Notes: generated by a model from the letters alone, not told the origin. A stretch of 60,670 nt of DNA from Candidatus Poribacteria bacterium (GCA_026702755.1 JAPPBX010000054.1:1-60670), one strand, 5' to 3'; numbered from the stretch's first letter, positions 34,341 to 43,218 are shown. A program made the numbers and translations.

Positions 34341-35714
34341 CTAAAACGTGCTTTCCCTTGAGGTTAGCGGGCACCAGCGCGTCGTTTGAAGGTAGTGGAG
34401 CAATGCCTCCTTTGCCGCCGGTGTCCCGATCCGGTAAAGCGCGTGAACCGCATCGCCGCGCACATAGCGATTTTCATCGAACAGCACATTTTGTAGACCT
34501 TCAACTGCACCATCGGCATCCTTACCGATCCGCGCCAATGCGAATACTGCATTCCGTCGTGCGCCATCGTGCGGATCTTCCAGTGCCTTCACGAGACCCG
34601 GAACTGCAATTGAACTCGATTGGCTTGTTGTGCCTAATGCCTCTATCGTGTGCGAACGTACGGAACCGGATGCATCCTTTAGCATCTCTACCAACGCAGG
34701 CACTGCCGGTTCTGCCTTATTTCCTAAATCACCGAGTGCTTCTGCTGCGTTATCCCGCACGTATTCACGAGAATCTTTCAACGCCTCCTGCAACGCCTCA
34801 ACAGCCGGGGTTCCGACTGCATTGAGCGCATAACAAGCATTTCGCCGCGTCATCTCAGACTCATCTTGCAGGCACCGTACCAAAGCAGACACTGCCTTCT
34901 CGCCAAATCCGGGCAAGTCGTAAGCCGCCTGCAGCCCTGTCGATTCCGATGTGCTATTAAGTGCACTGATTAAACCCGACAGTGATTCACCGTTTGATGT
35001 TCCGTCCGTGTCGCTATCTTCCACTGCTCGATGCCAGTTCCAAAGGTGTCGGAACATCTCCTGATATTCCGCAGGTCCCACAGGCGTGCCGTTTGCCCAA
35101 TCGGTTTCCTTATTCGCCCAAGTGGGTTCCTGCGGTTCTGACATCCGAGCGTAGAGGAATTTCATCATATAGCGTTTCTTCTCGCTGCTGTTAGGCATTG
35201 CGCGGTGCCACAGGTCATAGTTCGCGAACGCGACTGTTCCCGCTTCACCTATGATAGGTTGTTCCGGTGAGACCCCTGAACCTTCGCTTGTACTAAAGTA
35301 GTGACTCATCGGTACCACACCGGTCGGTCCCAATTCAGTGGGTGTGTCTTGTGGATAATAGAAAACCAGCAGCCTGCGTGTATGGTGCGACCACCGTTTC
35401 CCCCCGTCTTGATGCATCCCTTGCCCACCGCTACCGGGTGGATTGTAGTGTGGATGGCGGTGTGGTTGCATATAGTGGTCCTCACCGAGCAAACTTGTCA
35501 ATGCACCGCTAACGTTTGGATCGTCAAAGACCTGCTGAATTTCCGGGATTCGCGGCAAAAGGTTATTGCCGGGATTTCCTTCCTTATCAAAGACACTTAC
35601 CGTCTTCTCGTAGACGGCATCGTGAAATTGCGTGGGCAACTCAGTCGTGACGGTTACGAAACCGTTCACAATGAACTGCCGCATCTGCGCGTCACTTAAG
35701 AGGTGTACTGCCAT
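34341..35714 (-). CDS. Phytanoyl-CoA dioxygenase-like domain fused to HEAT repeats
   Basis: The product is 457 aa. Residues ~1-240 form a PhyH-type Fe(II)/2-oxoglutarate oxygenase: the iron ligands are H and D in GMHQDGG and a later His in YDLWHRAMPN. From ~245 to 440 come HEAT-like repeats, e.g. ALVRCLQDESEMTRRNACYAL, SREYVRDNAAEALGDLG and ENRYVRGDAVHALYRIG, the layout of PBS-lyase-type HEAT repeats. The oxygenase would hydroxylate a small molecule or a protein; the repeats would bind a partner. I am not aware of this fusion as a standard architecture. It is a single gene on the minus strand. Confidence 0.85.
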   Translation of the reverse strand: MAVHLLSDAQMRQFIVNGFVTVTTELPTQFHDAVYEKTVSVFDKEGNPGNNLLPRIPEIQQVFDDPNVSGALTSLLGEDHYMQPHRHPHYNPPGSGGQGMHQDGGKRWSHHTRRLLVFYYPQDTPTELGPTGVVPMSHYFSTSEGSGVSPEQPIIGEAGTVAFANYDLWHRAMPNSSEKKRYMMKFLYARMSEPQEPTWANKETDWANGTPVGPAEYQEMFRHLWNWHRAVEDSDTDGTSNGESLSGLISALNSTSESTGLQAAYDLPGFGEKAVSALVRCLQDESEMTRRNACYALNAVGTPAVEALQEALKDSREYVRDNAAEALGDLGNKAEPAVPALVEMLKDASGSVRSHTIEALGTTSQSSSIAVPGLVKALEDPHDGARRNAVFALARIGKDADGAVEGLQNVLFDENRYVRGDAVHALYRIGTPAAKEALLHYLQTTRWCPLTSRESTF

Positions 35715-35898
35715 TTTTAATTCCTTCCTCTTTTCCGAAACTTGCTATAAATCCTATTCACAACACTCAAGTTATCCTATTATTGCATAAAATCAGGCAA
35801 TTTTTCAAGAAATTCTCCTGTCAAATCCAAAATTATGTTAAAATAGTTAAAATTGGAGCGGATTTAACACACAGCATACCGAAATTGGAGGTTTCTGG

Positions 35899-37104
35899 AT
35901 GGGACGGAGTTTTGAAAAATCACTCGCGTGGAAAGAACGCGCGAAAGCAGCATTAGTCGGCGGTGGGCAGCCCCATAAGCAGAGCCAGCCACCGAGACCT
36001 GTTATGGTCGCAGGCGCGAAGGGCGCGCATTTTTGGGATGCCGACGGAAACGACTATATTGATTATCTAATGGGATACGGACCTATGATCCTTGGACATG
36101 CATATCCCACTGTGATTGATACGGTCACGAAATACCTCGTGGAGCGTGGGAATGTCTATAATTTTGGGCATACGCTTGAGGTGGAACTCGCCGAGAAATT
36201 AGTGGAGATTATTCCGTCGGCGGAGAGAGTCGCCTACTTTGTCGGCGGATCGGACGCAACGACTGGCGCGATTAAGTTTGCACGGGCATATACCGGTAGA
36301 GAAAAAGTGATTCGATCGGGTTATCACGGATGGCATGATTGGTGTAGCCACGCACGCGGACACCTGTCGGGTGCCGCCGCCGCTACGCTCAGTGTCGATT
36401 TCAACGATCTTGAAGGACTTGCTGACCACTTTAAAGCGCACCTTGATGAGATTGCGTGTCTAATTATGGAACCCTCCGGGCATGATCTTCCCAAAGACGG
36501 ATACCTTGAAGAAGCAAAGAAACTCGTCAATGCCAACGGTGCGTTGATGATTTTCGATGAAGTCAAAACGGGATTCCGCTATTCTTTAGGCGGTGCACAG
36601 GAATACTTCGGGGTCACCCCCGATATGTCTGTTTTCGGGAAAGCACTCGCAAACGGTTTCGCGACTGCTGTCGTTGTCGGGAAAAAGGAAATCATGGATG
36701 AAGTGAGCGATGTTTGGGTCGCCGCGACCTTCCACGGCGAGGTATCGCTCGTTGCTGCAGCGATCGCTACAATTGAGGAACTCGAAGCGAAAGACGGTGT
36801 CGCCTTCATGTGGAAACAGGGACAGAAATTGTTGGATGGTTACAGAGAAATGACTGCGCGTCTCGGCATTGATAACGCCCGCATCGGTGGTATCGGCCCC
36901 ATGCCCTTCTTCGGTTTAAGTGCCGATAGTGATGACGACAAGCAACAGCGATTCCACAAAACCTTCTATGAAGCGACCTTGGATGGTGGTTTATACCTAC
37001 CAGAGGGACATATCTGGTTTATGTCCATGTCGCATACCGATGAAGACGTTGCGAAGACGCTCAGTGTTTCTGAAGATGCTCTCAAACGCGCAAAAGCTGC
37101 ATAG
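35899..37104 (+). CDS. Class III aminotransferase (glutamate-1-semialdehyde aminomutase-like)
   Basis: The product is 401 aa with GGAGG nine bases before. It has the fold-type I aminotransferase motifs GSDATTGAIKFARAYTGREKVI, SGYHGWHDW, FDEVKTGFR, and the Schiff-base Lys in VFGKALANGF. The PLP-phosphate loop and the Asp of DEV are in place. It resembles HemL, but the substrate entrance differs and no haem genes are near, so it probably acts on another amino or keto compound. It is followed by PhyH, amidohydrolase and Rieske genes on the same strand, which may form a degradation pathway. Confidence 0.85.
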   Translation: MGRSFEKSLAWKERAKAALVGGGQPHKQSQPPRPVMVAGAKGAHFWDADGNDYIDYLMGYGPMILGHAYPTVIDTVTKYLVERGNVYNFGHTLEVELAEKLVEIIPSAERVAYFVGGSDATTGAIKFARAYTGREKVIRSGYHGWHDWCSHARGHLSGAAAATLSVDFNDLEGLADHFKAHLDEIACLIMEPSGHDLPKDGYLEEAKKLVNANGALMIFDEVKTGFRYSLGGAQEYFGVTPDMSVFGKALANGFATAVVVGKKEIMDEVSDVWVAATFHGEVSLVAAAIATIEELEAKDGVAFMWKQGQKLLDGYREMTARLGIDNARIGGIGPMPFFGLSADSDDDKQQRFHKTFYEATLDGGLYLPEGHIWFMSMSHTDEDVAKTLSVSEDALKRAKAA

Positions 37105-37235
37105 CGATCAGCAGTCGGCAGTCAGCAATCAGCAAAAAGAGACTATTCTTAAACGAAAACCTCTTAAAACTGACCGCCGATGGAAACTGATAACCATTCC
37201 TCTGACCGCGATGGCCAATACAAAGGATGTCTATT
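37105..37235. repeat. CAGCAGTCGGCAGTCAGCAATCAGC-type and AACTGATAACC-type repeat
   Basis: The gap has runs of (A/G)TCAGCAGTC-like units (37107-37131) and an AAACTGATAACC segment (37186-37197). Similar wording occurs at 38125-38180 (GTTATCGG, ACGAAAACTGAAAG) and 55213-55252 (ACGGCTGA, TGAAAACTGAA). It looks like a dispersed palindromic repeat family. Confidence 0.45.
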
Positions 37236-38123
37236 ATGAAAGAAGTTACGAACCACACAAAGCCTTTTATTGTTGATAAAAATCTCGGGGCAGCACTCGA
37301 CATTGATAACGCACAGCTCACGGAAACAACTTCTGATGGCGCACCCGTCGTCCCACCGACGCAGGAACAGAAATACCTCTTTGATATGCGTGGGTGGCTC
37401 TTGGTGCCCGGTGTGCTGTCGGGCGATGAACTCGCAGAGATGCAGGAGTTCGGGTATAAACTCCGACACGAACCGGAGTCGATTCCGGAGCATGAACGCT
37501 CACCGCTCGGTGGTCCGATGCAACGCCTTGCTGACCATCCGAATGTCATCGGCTTTCTCAATGAATTTCTCGCACATCCAGCATTGTCGAGCCAAGAGTG
37601 CTACGGGTTTAGGATGGAATCGTGTAGCCTGTTTTACCGCACTGTCGGTGATGGAAATTTCGGACCCCACAACGGAAACGGGATGCTCCGTTTTCCCGGC
37701 GATTCGCACCTCTATCGGTGTATTCCGGGCAGAGGCTACAGTGGATTGACTCGCATCGTTTGGGAACTGAATCCTGTCAAATATCGGCAGGGAGGGACGC
37801 TCTTTATTACAGCAAGCCATAAGGCGGTCTATACAGCCCCCGACACAATCCGAAGTCAAGATTCGCTTATCTGGGATACCTACGAGTGTCCTGCTGGGTC
37901 GCTCCTCTTTTTCACGGAGGCGTTGACACATAGTACGCACACGTGGACGAATGAGGAAAACGATCGTCTCGCTATTTTCAGTTGCTACAACACGGTCAAT
38001 AGTAAGTGGCACGATTGGGATCCGCATCCAAAGCTGCTTGAAGAGATGCCTGCCAAGCGACAGACGCTGTTCCGACCCGTTCGCGCTGCCAATAACCTAA
38101 TCGGTGAGACATACCGGCATTAG
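37236..38123 (+). CDS. Phytanoyl-CoA dioxygenase family protein
   Basis: The product is 295 aa from the ATG at 37236 (AAAGG about nine bases before); an ATG at 37227 touches this site. The PhyH fold is recognised by the DMRGWLLVPGVLSGDEL start, a long central strand with HNGNGMLRFPGD, the WELNPVKYRQGGTLFITASHK segment and a distal His in EALTHSTHTW that would ligate iron. The first His-x-Asp pair is less clear than in the HEAT fusion gene. It is likely to oxidise a small molecule. Same strand as the aminotransferase and amidohydrolase. Confidence 0.78.
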   Translation: MKEVTNHTKPFIVDKNLGAALDIDNAQLTETTSDGAPVVPPTQEQKYLFDMRGWLLVPGVLSGDELAEMQEFGYKLRHEPESIPEHERSPLGGPMQRLADHPNVIGFLNEFLAHPALSSQECYGFRMESCSLFYRTVGDGNFGPHNGNGMLRFPGDSHLYRCIPGRGYSGLTRIVWELNPVKYRQGGTLFITASHKAVYTAPDTIRSQDSLIWDTYECPAGSLLFFTEALTHSTHTWTNEENDRLAIFSCYNTVNSKWHDWDPHPKLLEEMPAKRQTLFRPVRAANNLIGETYRH

Positions 38124-38206
38124 GTAATAGTTGTCGGTTGTCAGTTATCGGACAAGAGGGTGTTGTTAGACGAAAACTGAAAGCCACTGAAAAAGGAGGT
38201 GTTTAC

Positions 38207-39403
38207 ATGCGTCAAATTGGATCAACCCCTGTGACCGCGCTGGGTTGGACTGCGAAACCGAAAGATGGTATCGCCATTGTTGATTGTGATGTTCACCACA
38301 ATTTTCGTCACCCTACACAACTGCTGCCTTACCTGTCAAAATTCTATCAAGAACATCTCCTTGACCAAGGGTTGCATCTCGGCGGGTATCCCAACATCCC
38401 TATTCGGAGCAATCGTGTAGATCTCAAAGGACGAGTCGAAGATGCTATCGAATCGACACCTAAGAACTCTGGTGGCGATCCGCGGGATTTCAACTTCACA
38501 TTAGAGTTTCTCCAAGAGGAGCATCTCGATGTCTGGAACATTGATGTCGCGTTGCTCACCGGACCGCCCCCATTTTACGGGTATTCTGGATTACCGGACC
38601 CGGATTGGGCGGCTGCGCTTTGCCGTGCCTTTAACGATTGGACAATCGAACATTGGCTTGAGAAGGATGAGCGTGTTGTTAACGCCATTCTCGTTTCGCC
38701 ATCCGATCCGCCGCAAGCCGTAGAAGAGATTAACAGACTTGCACCTCGTAAGGACACTGCCGCTGTCATGGTGCCGATGGGGACGAGTCGTCCGTTTGGC
38801 AACCGTTTCTATCACCCCATTTGGGAAGCGTGTGAAGCGCATGGACTTCCCATCGTGTCTCATATCGGCGGTGGTGGCGGTGCGACCCGAAATACGCCGA
38901 CCCCTGTCGGGCACCCCACCTACTACATGGAATCTCGGATGAGCCGACCTTACGTCGCCAGTTCACACGCGACCTCTCTGATCTGTGAAGGTGTCTTTGA
39001 GAAGTTTCCCAACCTCAAGTTCGCCCTTATTGAAGCACAACAGATGTGGGCGGTGCCGGTAATGTGGCATCTGGATACCGATTGGAAAGCTTTACGCGAT
39101 CAAACCCCGTGGCTCAAACGTTTACCGAGCGAGTATTTCCGTGAACATATCCGAATTGGATCACAGCCGATGCACGAGCCTGAGAAACCGGAGCAGATGT
39201 ACCAGATGTTGGAGATGCTGCACGCGGATGAAACGTTGATATTCTGCTCGGATTTCCCGCATTTCGATTGGAACGATCCGGTAACGGTTTTCCCGAAGCT
39301 TCCAGAGGACTTGCACCACCGTATCTTTGCCCAGAACGCGCTCGATATCCTTCGATTGGATTTAGAGGAAACCAAAGGATCCGCGAATCCAGTAGCGAAT
39401 TAA
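38207..39403 (+). CDS. Amidohydrolase family 2 (ACMSD-like) protein
   Basis: The product is 398 aa from the ATG at 38207 with a strong AAGGAGG. The metal-site motif at the start is IVDCDVHHNF (D-x-H). PIWEACEAHGLPIVSHIGG carries the central His, and IFCSDFPHFDWNDP carries the last Asp, as in amidohydrolase 2 decarboxylases and hydrolases. Members act on carboxylated aromatics or lactones (family knowledge). It follows the PhyH gene by 83 bases and precedes the Rieske gene; the grouping suggests oxidative breakdown of an organic substrate. Confidence 0.88.
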   Translation: MRQIGSTPVTALGWTAKPKDGIAIVDCDVHHNFRHPTQLLPYLSKFYQEHLLDQGLHLGGYPNIPIRSNRVDLKGRVEDAIESTPKNSGGDPRDFNFTLEFLQEEHLDVWNIDVALLTGPPPFYGYSGLPDPDWAAALCRAFNDWTIEHWLEKDERVVNAILVSPSDPPQAVEEINRLAPRKDTAAVMVPMGTSRPFGNRFYHPIWEACEAHGLPIVSHIGGGGGATRNTPTPVGHPTYYMESRMSRPYVASSHATSLICEGVFEKFPNLKFALIEAQQMWAVPVMWHLDTDWKALRDQTPWLKRLPSEYFREHIRIGSQPMHEPEKPEQMYQMLEMLHADETLIFCSDFPHFDWNDPVTVFPKLPEDLHHRIFAQNALDILRLDLEETKGSANPVAN

Positions 39404-39507
39404 CCGAAACACAAAGCGGTAGCCTGCAACAACGGCGCAGGCGACTCATGAGAAAAGCAGTTGAAGTTTCAGATTCCTGTCATTTTTCCGCAAGGTAAGT
39501 TAAAAAT

Positions 39508-39885
39508 ATGGCACGTGTTGTTGTTGGAAAAGTATCGGAGATTCCACCGGGGAAACGCAAAATCATCGTGCCGTTTCGTGGCAAAGCAGGCATCGGTGTC
39601 TTTAACGTTGATGGCAACTTTTACGCGGTTCGCAACATCTGTCCCCATAGGCGTGGACCCCTCTGCACAGGTGAGCTCAGTGGTCGGTTTGCTGCCGATG
39701 CGCCGCCTTCAATTCACGGAGTGATGCTCTCTGTTGAGGGTTTAGGTGAAGTGCTACGTTGTCCGTGGCATCAGTGGACATTTGATATTGCGACCGGACA
39801 GTGCCTCGTCGATGAAACATTACGGGTAGCGACTTATCCCGTTAAGATTGAGGGTGATGATATTATAGTTGAATACGATGGCTAA
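39508..39885 (+). CDS. Rieske [2Fe-2S] ferredoxin-like protein
   Basis: The product is 125 aa. The two cluster-binding boxes are C-P-H-R-R-G (~residues 47-52) and C-P-W-H-Q-W (~84-89), giving the CxH...CxxH set. Between them an insertion (LSGRFAADAPPSIHGVMLSVEGLGE) is longer than in bare ferredoxins. Such proteins pass electrons to oxygenases. It is separated by 104 bases from the amidohydrolase gene, and its leader closely matches that of the Gfo/Idh gene at 26001. No oxygenase alpha subunit is near, so its partner is unknown. Confidence 0.92.
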   Translation: MARVVVGKVSEIPPGKRKIIVPFRGKAGIGVFNVDGNFYAVRNICPHRRGPLCTGELSGRFAADAPPSIHGVMLSVEGLGEVLRCPWHQWTFDIATGQCLVDETLRVATYPVKIEGDDIIVEYDG

Positions 39886-39986
39886 GTTATCTGAAAAATC
39901 GGTTTCTCTGGAATAGTTAGCAACTTAGGTAAATTAGGGGACTTAACTTGCTGAAAGGCACGCAATATGCCGAAACGGAGGACAAA

Positions 39987-40760
39987 ATGATTAACAGAAC
40001 TCTGAGACAAGTGTTTGTTTTAGCCGTTATAGCGACCGTTCTAATGGTTACAAACACAGCACACGCGCGTCAGGCGGTTACCGATGGGTTGGTGAGTTAC
40101 TGGTCCTTTAATAAGGATTCAGTCGCAGGTAAAACGGTTAAAGATATTTTTGGTGCTAACGATGGAACCATGGACGGGAATGTCGCAGTCGTTGACGGTA
40201 AAGTTGGTGAGGCGCTCAAGTTTAGTGGGGGGCATGTTGATTGTGGAGCAGACAAGAGCTTAACCGACATTGGCGATCAGATTACATTGGAGGCGTGGAT
40301 AAAACCTGAAAAACCGGGGTGGGCGATTTTCGCAGGCATCTCGAGGTCGGGAAATAATTCTTATGTGATTGCGTGGTCAGACCAAACTCGGGTTGATTTT
40401 AATCTCTGGAACGGTGCCTTAGAGACGTGGCCCTTTCACAGTGTAGGTCAGCCCGATGTGGGTAAATGGCATCACATTGCTGGTGTTTACGACGGTTCCG
40501 AAGCCCTCATTTATATCAATGGTGAAGTGGATAATGAGAAGAAATTCGAGGGTGCTCTCAAACATAATGGAGAGAATTTTTGGATGGGTGCCAGAAAATC
40601 GGATGGACTCCCTTACCACGGTCTTCTTGACGAGCTTCGCCTCTACAACCGCGGTCTCAGCCAAGAGGAGATTGAACAGAATCTTGAGGCGGAAGGGCTT
40701 GCCGTTGAACCGACCCAGAAATTGGCACTCACTTGGGGAATGATAAAGGTTTCAGAGTAG
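39987..40760 (+). CDS. Exported LamG-domain protein with TWG-x-IK C-terminus
   Basis: The product is 257 aa from the ATG at 39987 (GGAGGA six bases before). The signal peptide is MINRTLRQVFVLAVIATVLM through A-H-A. The LamG/jelly-roll domain follows: LVSYWSFNKDS, GKVGEALKFSGGHVDCG, LTLEAWIKP-like ITLEAWIKPEK, WHHIAGVYDGSEALIYINGE, LLDELRLYNRGLS. This is the LamGL pattern of extracellular binding domains. The end, LALTWGMIKVSE, mirrors KLTITWGQIKSLR of the gene at 1032-1784. The shared tail suggests sorting or anchoring. It is probably a surface carbohydrate-binding protein. Confidence 0.9.
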   Translation: MINRTLRQVFVLAVIATVLMVTNTAHARQAVTDGLVSYWSFNKDSVAGKTVKDIFGANDGTMDGNVAVVDGKVGEALKFSGGHVDCGADKSLTDIGDQITLEAWIKPEKPGWAIFAGISRSGNNSYVIAWSDQTRVDFNLWNGALETWPFHSVGQPDVGKWHHIAGVYDGSEALIYINGEVDNEKKFEGALKHNGENFWMGARKSDGLPYHGLLDELRLYNRGLSQEEIEQNLEAEGLAVEPTQKLALTWGMIKVSE

Positions 40761-40794
40761 GGACATCCGTTGTGGTTGTCCCTAAAAACTGCGG

Positions 40795-41307
40795 ATGAAC
40801 GAGCAAACACGCTTTTCCATTGAAGAATTCACGCCCGACCATCCGGATTGGCGGGAGTTTGTCGCGTTTGTCAATGACTTGAACCAAGAGGATTGGGCGT
40901 TTAATCCATATTTTGAGCAGTTTTCACGCTATTTCTTGGCGGCGAAACAGGATGGAGCTATCGTTGGATTTCTTATGTTTGTTGTGTGGGACATTGGTCC
41001 TCATGACCGTGATCATCCACCCATTCAGATAGACGGAAAAACACTGAGAGAGGCGAAGATCCTCGCGTTTGGTGTGAAGGACGGATACCGACGGCAAGGC
41101 ATCGGCACTGCACTTCAAGAATATACCATCCAGCAAGCGAAGTTGTTTGGCTGTTACCAAGTGCGGTCTGTCAGCGGCGAGAATCATCCTGAAAACCATC
41201 AACTTAAGCTTTCTATGGGATTTGCTGTCGAGCCGATGGAACGCGATGAAAAGTGTTTGGCTTTTGTCATGCCTCTTAAACGACGAAAAAGCAGTAACTT
41301 CTCATGA
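40795..41307 (+). CDS. GNAT family N-acetyltransferase
   Basis: The product is 170 aa. The acetyl-CoA binding motif A is seen as AFGVKDGYRRQGIGTALQEY with the R-R-x-G-x-G core; motif B follows with VRSVSGENHPENHQLKLSMGF. The substrate is unknown. Its last four bases overlap the next gene start (ATGA), so the two are translationally coupled. Confidence 0.88.
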   Translation: MNEQTRFSIEEFTPDHPDWREFVAFVNDLNQEDWAFNPYFEQFSRYFLAAKQDGAIVGFLMFVVWDIGPHDRDHPPIQIDGKTLREAKILAFGVKDGYRRQGIGTALQEYTIQQAKLFGCYQVRSVSGENHPENHQLKLSMGFAVEPMERDEKCLAFVMPLKRRKSSNFS

Positions 41308-41717
41308 AACAATTAACGGACGCTGAGAAGCAGCAGCTTGAGGGAAAAATTAAAAAAGAACAGGAACGCCAGCAGACACTTCGGGAAACGAATCCGGACC
41401 TACCAGAATCTTTTGAAGCGGCATCAACAAAAACGCTTCTTCCAAAGAGATTTGCGACGAAGCATCTCTGGAAATACGGTCTGCTCGGAATTATTCTTTG
41501 TCTGCTTGCCTTCAACGTGTTTCAATTTCTCAGGTGGGACGATTTTGGTTCTAACAGGGGTATCAATCTCAACCTTCTGATTGCATTGATGTTACTGTTC
41601 AATCATATTGCCATTTTCTTCACAAAAACAGGGTGGAAAAGTCATGTGATGAAAACGGTCGCGTATGCTTGGATAGTATTGGTATTCGTTTACCTATACA
41701 TCTCTTGGGGAGTTTAG
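41304..41717 (+). CDS. Small membrane protein, unknown function
   Basis: The product is 137 aa. The first ~55 residues are charged and helical (DAEKQQLEGKIKKEQERQQ); then three hydrophobic segments follow: LLGIILCLLAFNVFQFL, LNLLIALMLLFNHIAIFF and TVAYAWIVLVFVYLYISW. I do not recognise a family. It overlaps the acetyltransferase gene by four bases. Confidence 0.65.
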   Translation: MKQLTDAEKQQLEGKIKKEQERQQTLRETNPDLPESFEAASTKTLLPKRFATKHLWKYGLLGIILCLLAFNVFQFLRWDDFGSNRGINLNLLIALMLLFNHIAIFFTKTGWKSHVMKTVAYAWIVLVFVYLYISWGV

Positions 41718-41761
41718 GGATTGGATTGCTTGACAGATCGCCATTTTACGAATTTTTTAGT

Positions 41762-41855
41762 TAGAACTTACGCAATTTTTTGATAACCACGGACATCCCA
41801 CACGCCGCTGGCGAGGTTTCAAACCTCGCCAGCGAAGGGAGCTGCGTAAGTCCTA
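41762..41855 (+). repeat. MITE-like element, copy 3 of family B
   Basis: Ends TAGAACTTACGCA (41762-41774) and TGCGTAAGTCCTA (41843-41855) are inverted (12 of 13). Inside is the 13-bp-arm palindrome GCTGGCGAGGTTT-C-AAACCTCGCCAGC (41807-41833), exactly as in copy 2. It ends only 40 bases before the next gene's start. Confidence 0.7.
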
Positions 41856-41894
41856 TTAGTGTACAAATGGGCTGAATTGGGAAAATATCAGGTT

Positions 41895-42482
41895 ATGCCA
41901 CTGCTTGTTCTTGTGAAACACGCTTTATCGCAGATTGATCCGAAGGTTCCTGCTAATCAGTGGAGGCTTTCTGAAAGAGGGCAGCACCTTAGCCACATAC
42001 TTGCTCAGCAGTTAGCACAGTATGAGCTTGATCTCATTTTTAGTAGCGTTGAGCCTAAAGCAATAGAAACGGCGCGTATCGTAGCCACTACTCTTGAAAA
42101 GCGGATTGAGATCGTTGAAGGGTTACACGAACATGATCGAAGCAATGTAGGGTTTCTGAAGAAGAAAACGTTTGAAGCATCAGTCGCCCGATTTTTCAAT
42201 CAGCCGGATCTGTTAACCTTTGGTAGTGAGACCGCAAATCAGGCGCATCACAGATTTTCGCGAGTTGTGACTGAAACAATTAAGAAATGTGACAATAAAA
42301 ATATTGCCCTGATTACACACGGCACTGTCCTAACGCTTTTTGTAAGTCGCTTGGTCGGTATTGACCCCTTCGCTTTTTGGAAAGATTTAGATTTGCCGTC
42401 GTGGGTCGTTTTATCTCATCCAGATTTGGAATTAGTGAACGTATGCAAAAGTATTGACGGTCTTAATCTGGAGGAAGAATGA
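41895..42482 (+). CDS. Histidine phosphatase family (phosphoglycerate mutase-like) protein
   Basis: The product is 195 aa from the ATG at 41895; an in-frame GTG at 41859 sits in a repeat end. The phosphatase motif is VKHALSQID, so the R-H-G of the family is K-H-A, keeping the catalytic His. Then LSERGQHLSHILAQQL and LIFSSVEPKAIETARIVA follow, and the second His is in LITHGTVLTLF. It removes phosphate from small molecules; the Lys for Arg swap is found in a subgroup (recalled). Overlaps the next gene by four bases. Confidence 0.85.
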   Translation: MPLLVLVKHALSQIDPKVPANQWRLSERGQHLSHILAQQLAQYELDLIFSSVEPKAIETARIVATTLEKRIEIVEGLHEHDRSNVGFLKKKTFEASVARFFNQPDLLTFGSETANQAHHRFSRVVTETIKKCDNKNIALITHGTVLTLFVSRLVGIDPFAFWKDLDLPSWVVLSHPDLELVNVCKSIDGLNLEEE

Positions 42483-43186
42483 TTAAGGCAATATTCTTTG
42501 ACCTTGACGGCACACTCTGCGATTCCGATACAGCATGGGACATCGCGCAAAGAGATATGTTTCAACTTTTACGCGAGCATTATCCAGATGTTTCGGAAGA
42601 GACTCTTACAGCGGCATGGAGAACGATCCATCAAGAACTTTTTCAGCAACTCAACGCTGGAAAATGCTCTATGGCAGACGTAAGAGATTCACGTTTCCAG
42701 TGTTTATTTGAAGAATTGGATCTACCCATAGATAAGGTTATGGAAGAATTAAGCGACTTTTTCTGTTCGCGTTATCTCACAAGTTTGCATCTTTACGAAG
42801 ATGTCACCGTTCTTGAGGAACTACACGCGTACCATGTCGGTATCATTACGAACGGTGCCCACGATGAGCATACTGACAGTCAACTTTCTAAAGTCCGACA
42901 CCTTGGACTCAGTGAACGTATTCAATCACTAACAATTTCCGGTGAAGTCGGAATCAGAAAACCGAAGGTTGGAATCTTCAAAGTGGCTTGTGAACGTGCT
43001 GATGTTTTACCGGAAGAGGCTATGTTCGTCGGCGATACGGTTGAAAACGACATCATTGGTGCCAACCGGGCAGGTATGACAAGCGTTTTTATCGACCGAG
43101 AATCAGATGTGTTGGTGCCGAAAATAACAGGTGAACGACCGGACTACTCAATCTCAAATCTATATGATGTTTTGTCCTGCTTGTAG
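42479..43186 (+). CDS. HAD-superfamily hydrolase
   Basis: The product is 235 aa. Motif I is FFDLDGTLCDS with both catalytic Asp residues, motif II is IITNGAHDEH, motif III has the Lys in IRKPKVGIF, and motif IV is FVGDTVENDIIGANRAG. A helical cap from ~15 to 100 places it with the phosphoglycolate-phosphatase/haloacid dehalogenase group. It probably removes phosphate from a sugar or nucleotide. The start overlaps the histidine phosphatase stop (ATGA), so these two phosphatases are made together. Confidence 0.92.
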   Translation: MIKAIFFDLDGTLCDSDTAWDIAQRDMFQLLREHYPDVSEETLTAAWRTIHQELFQQLNAGKCSMADVRDSRFQCLFEELDLPIDKVMEELSDFFCSRYLTSLHLYEDVTVLEELHAYHVGIITNGAHDEHTDSQLSKVRHLGLSERIQSLTISGEVGIRKPKVGIFKVACERADVLPEEAMFVGDTVENDIIGANRAGMTSVFIDRESDVLVPKITGERPDYSISNLYDVLSCL

Positions 43187-43218
43187 CACAAAACAGAAAA
43201 AAATAAGAGGGGTCTCTA

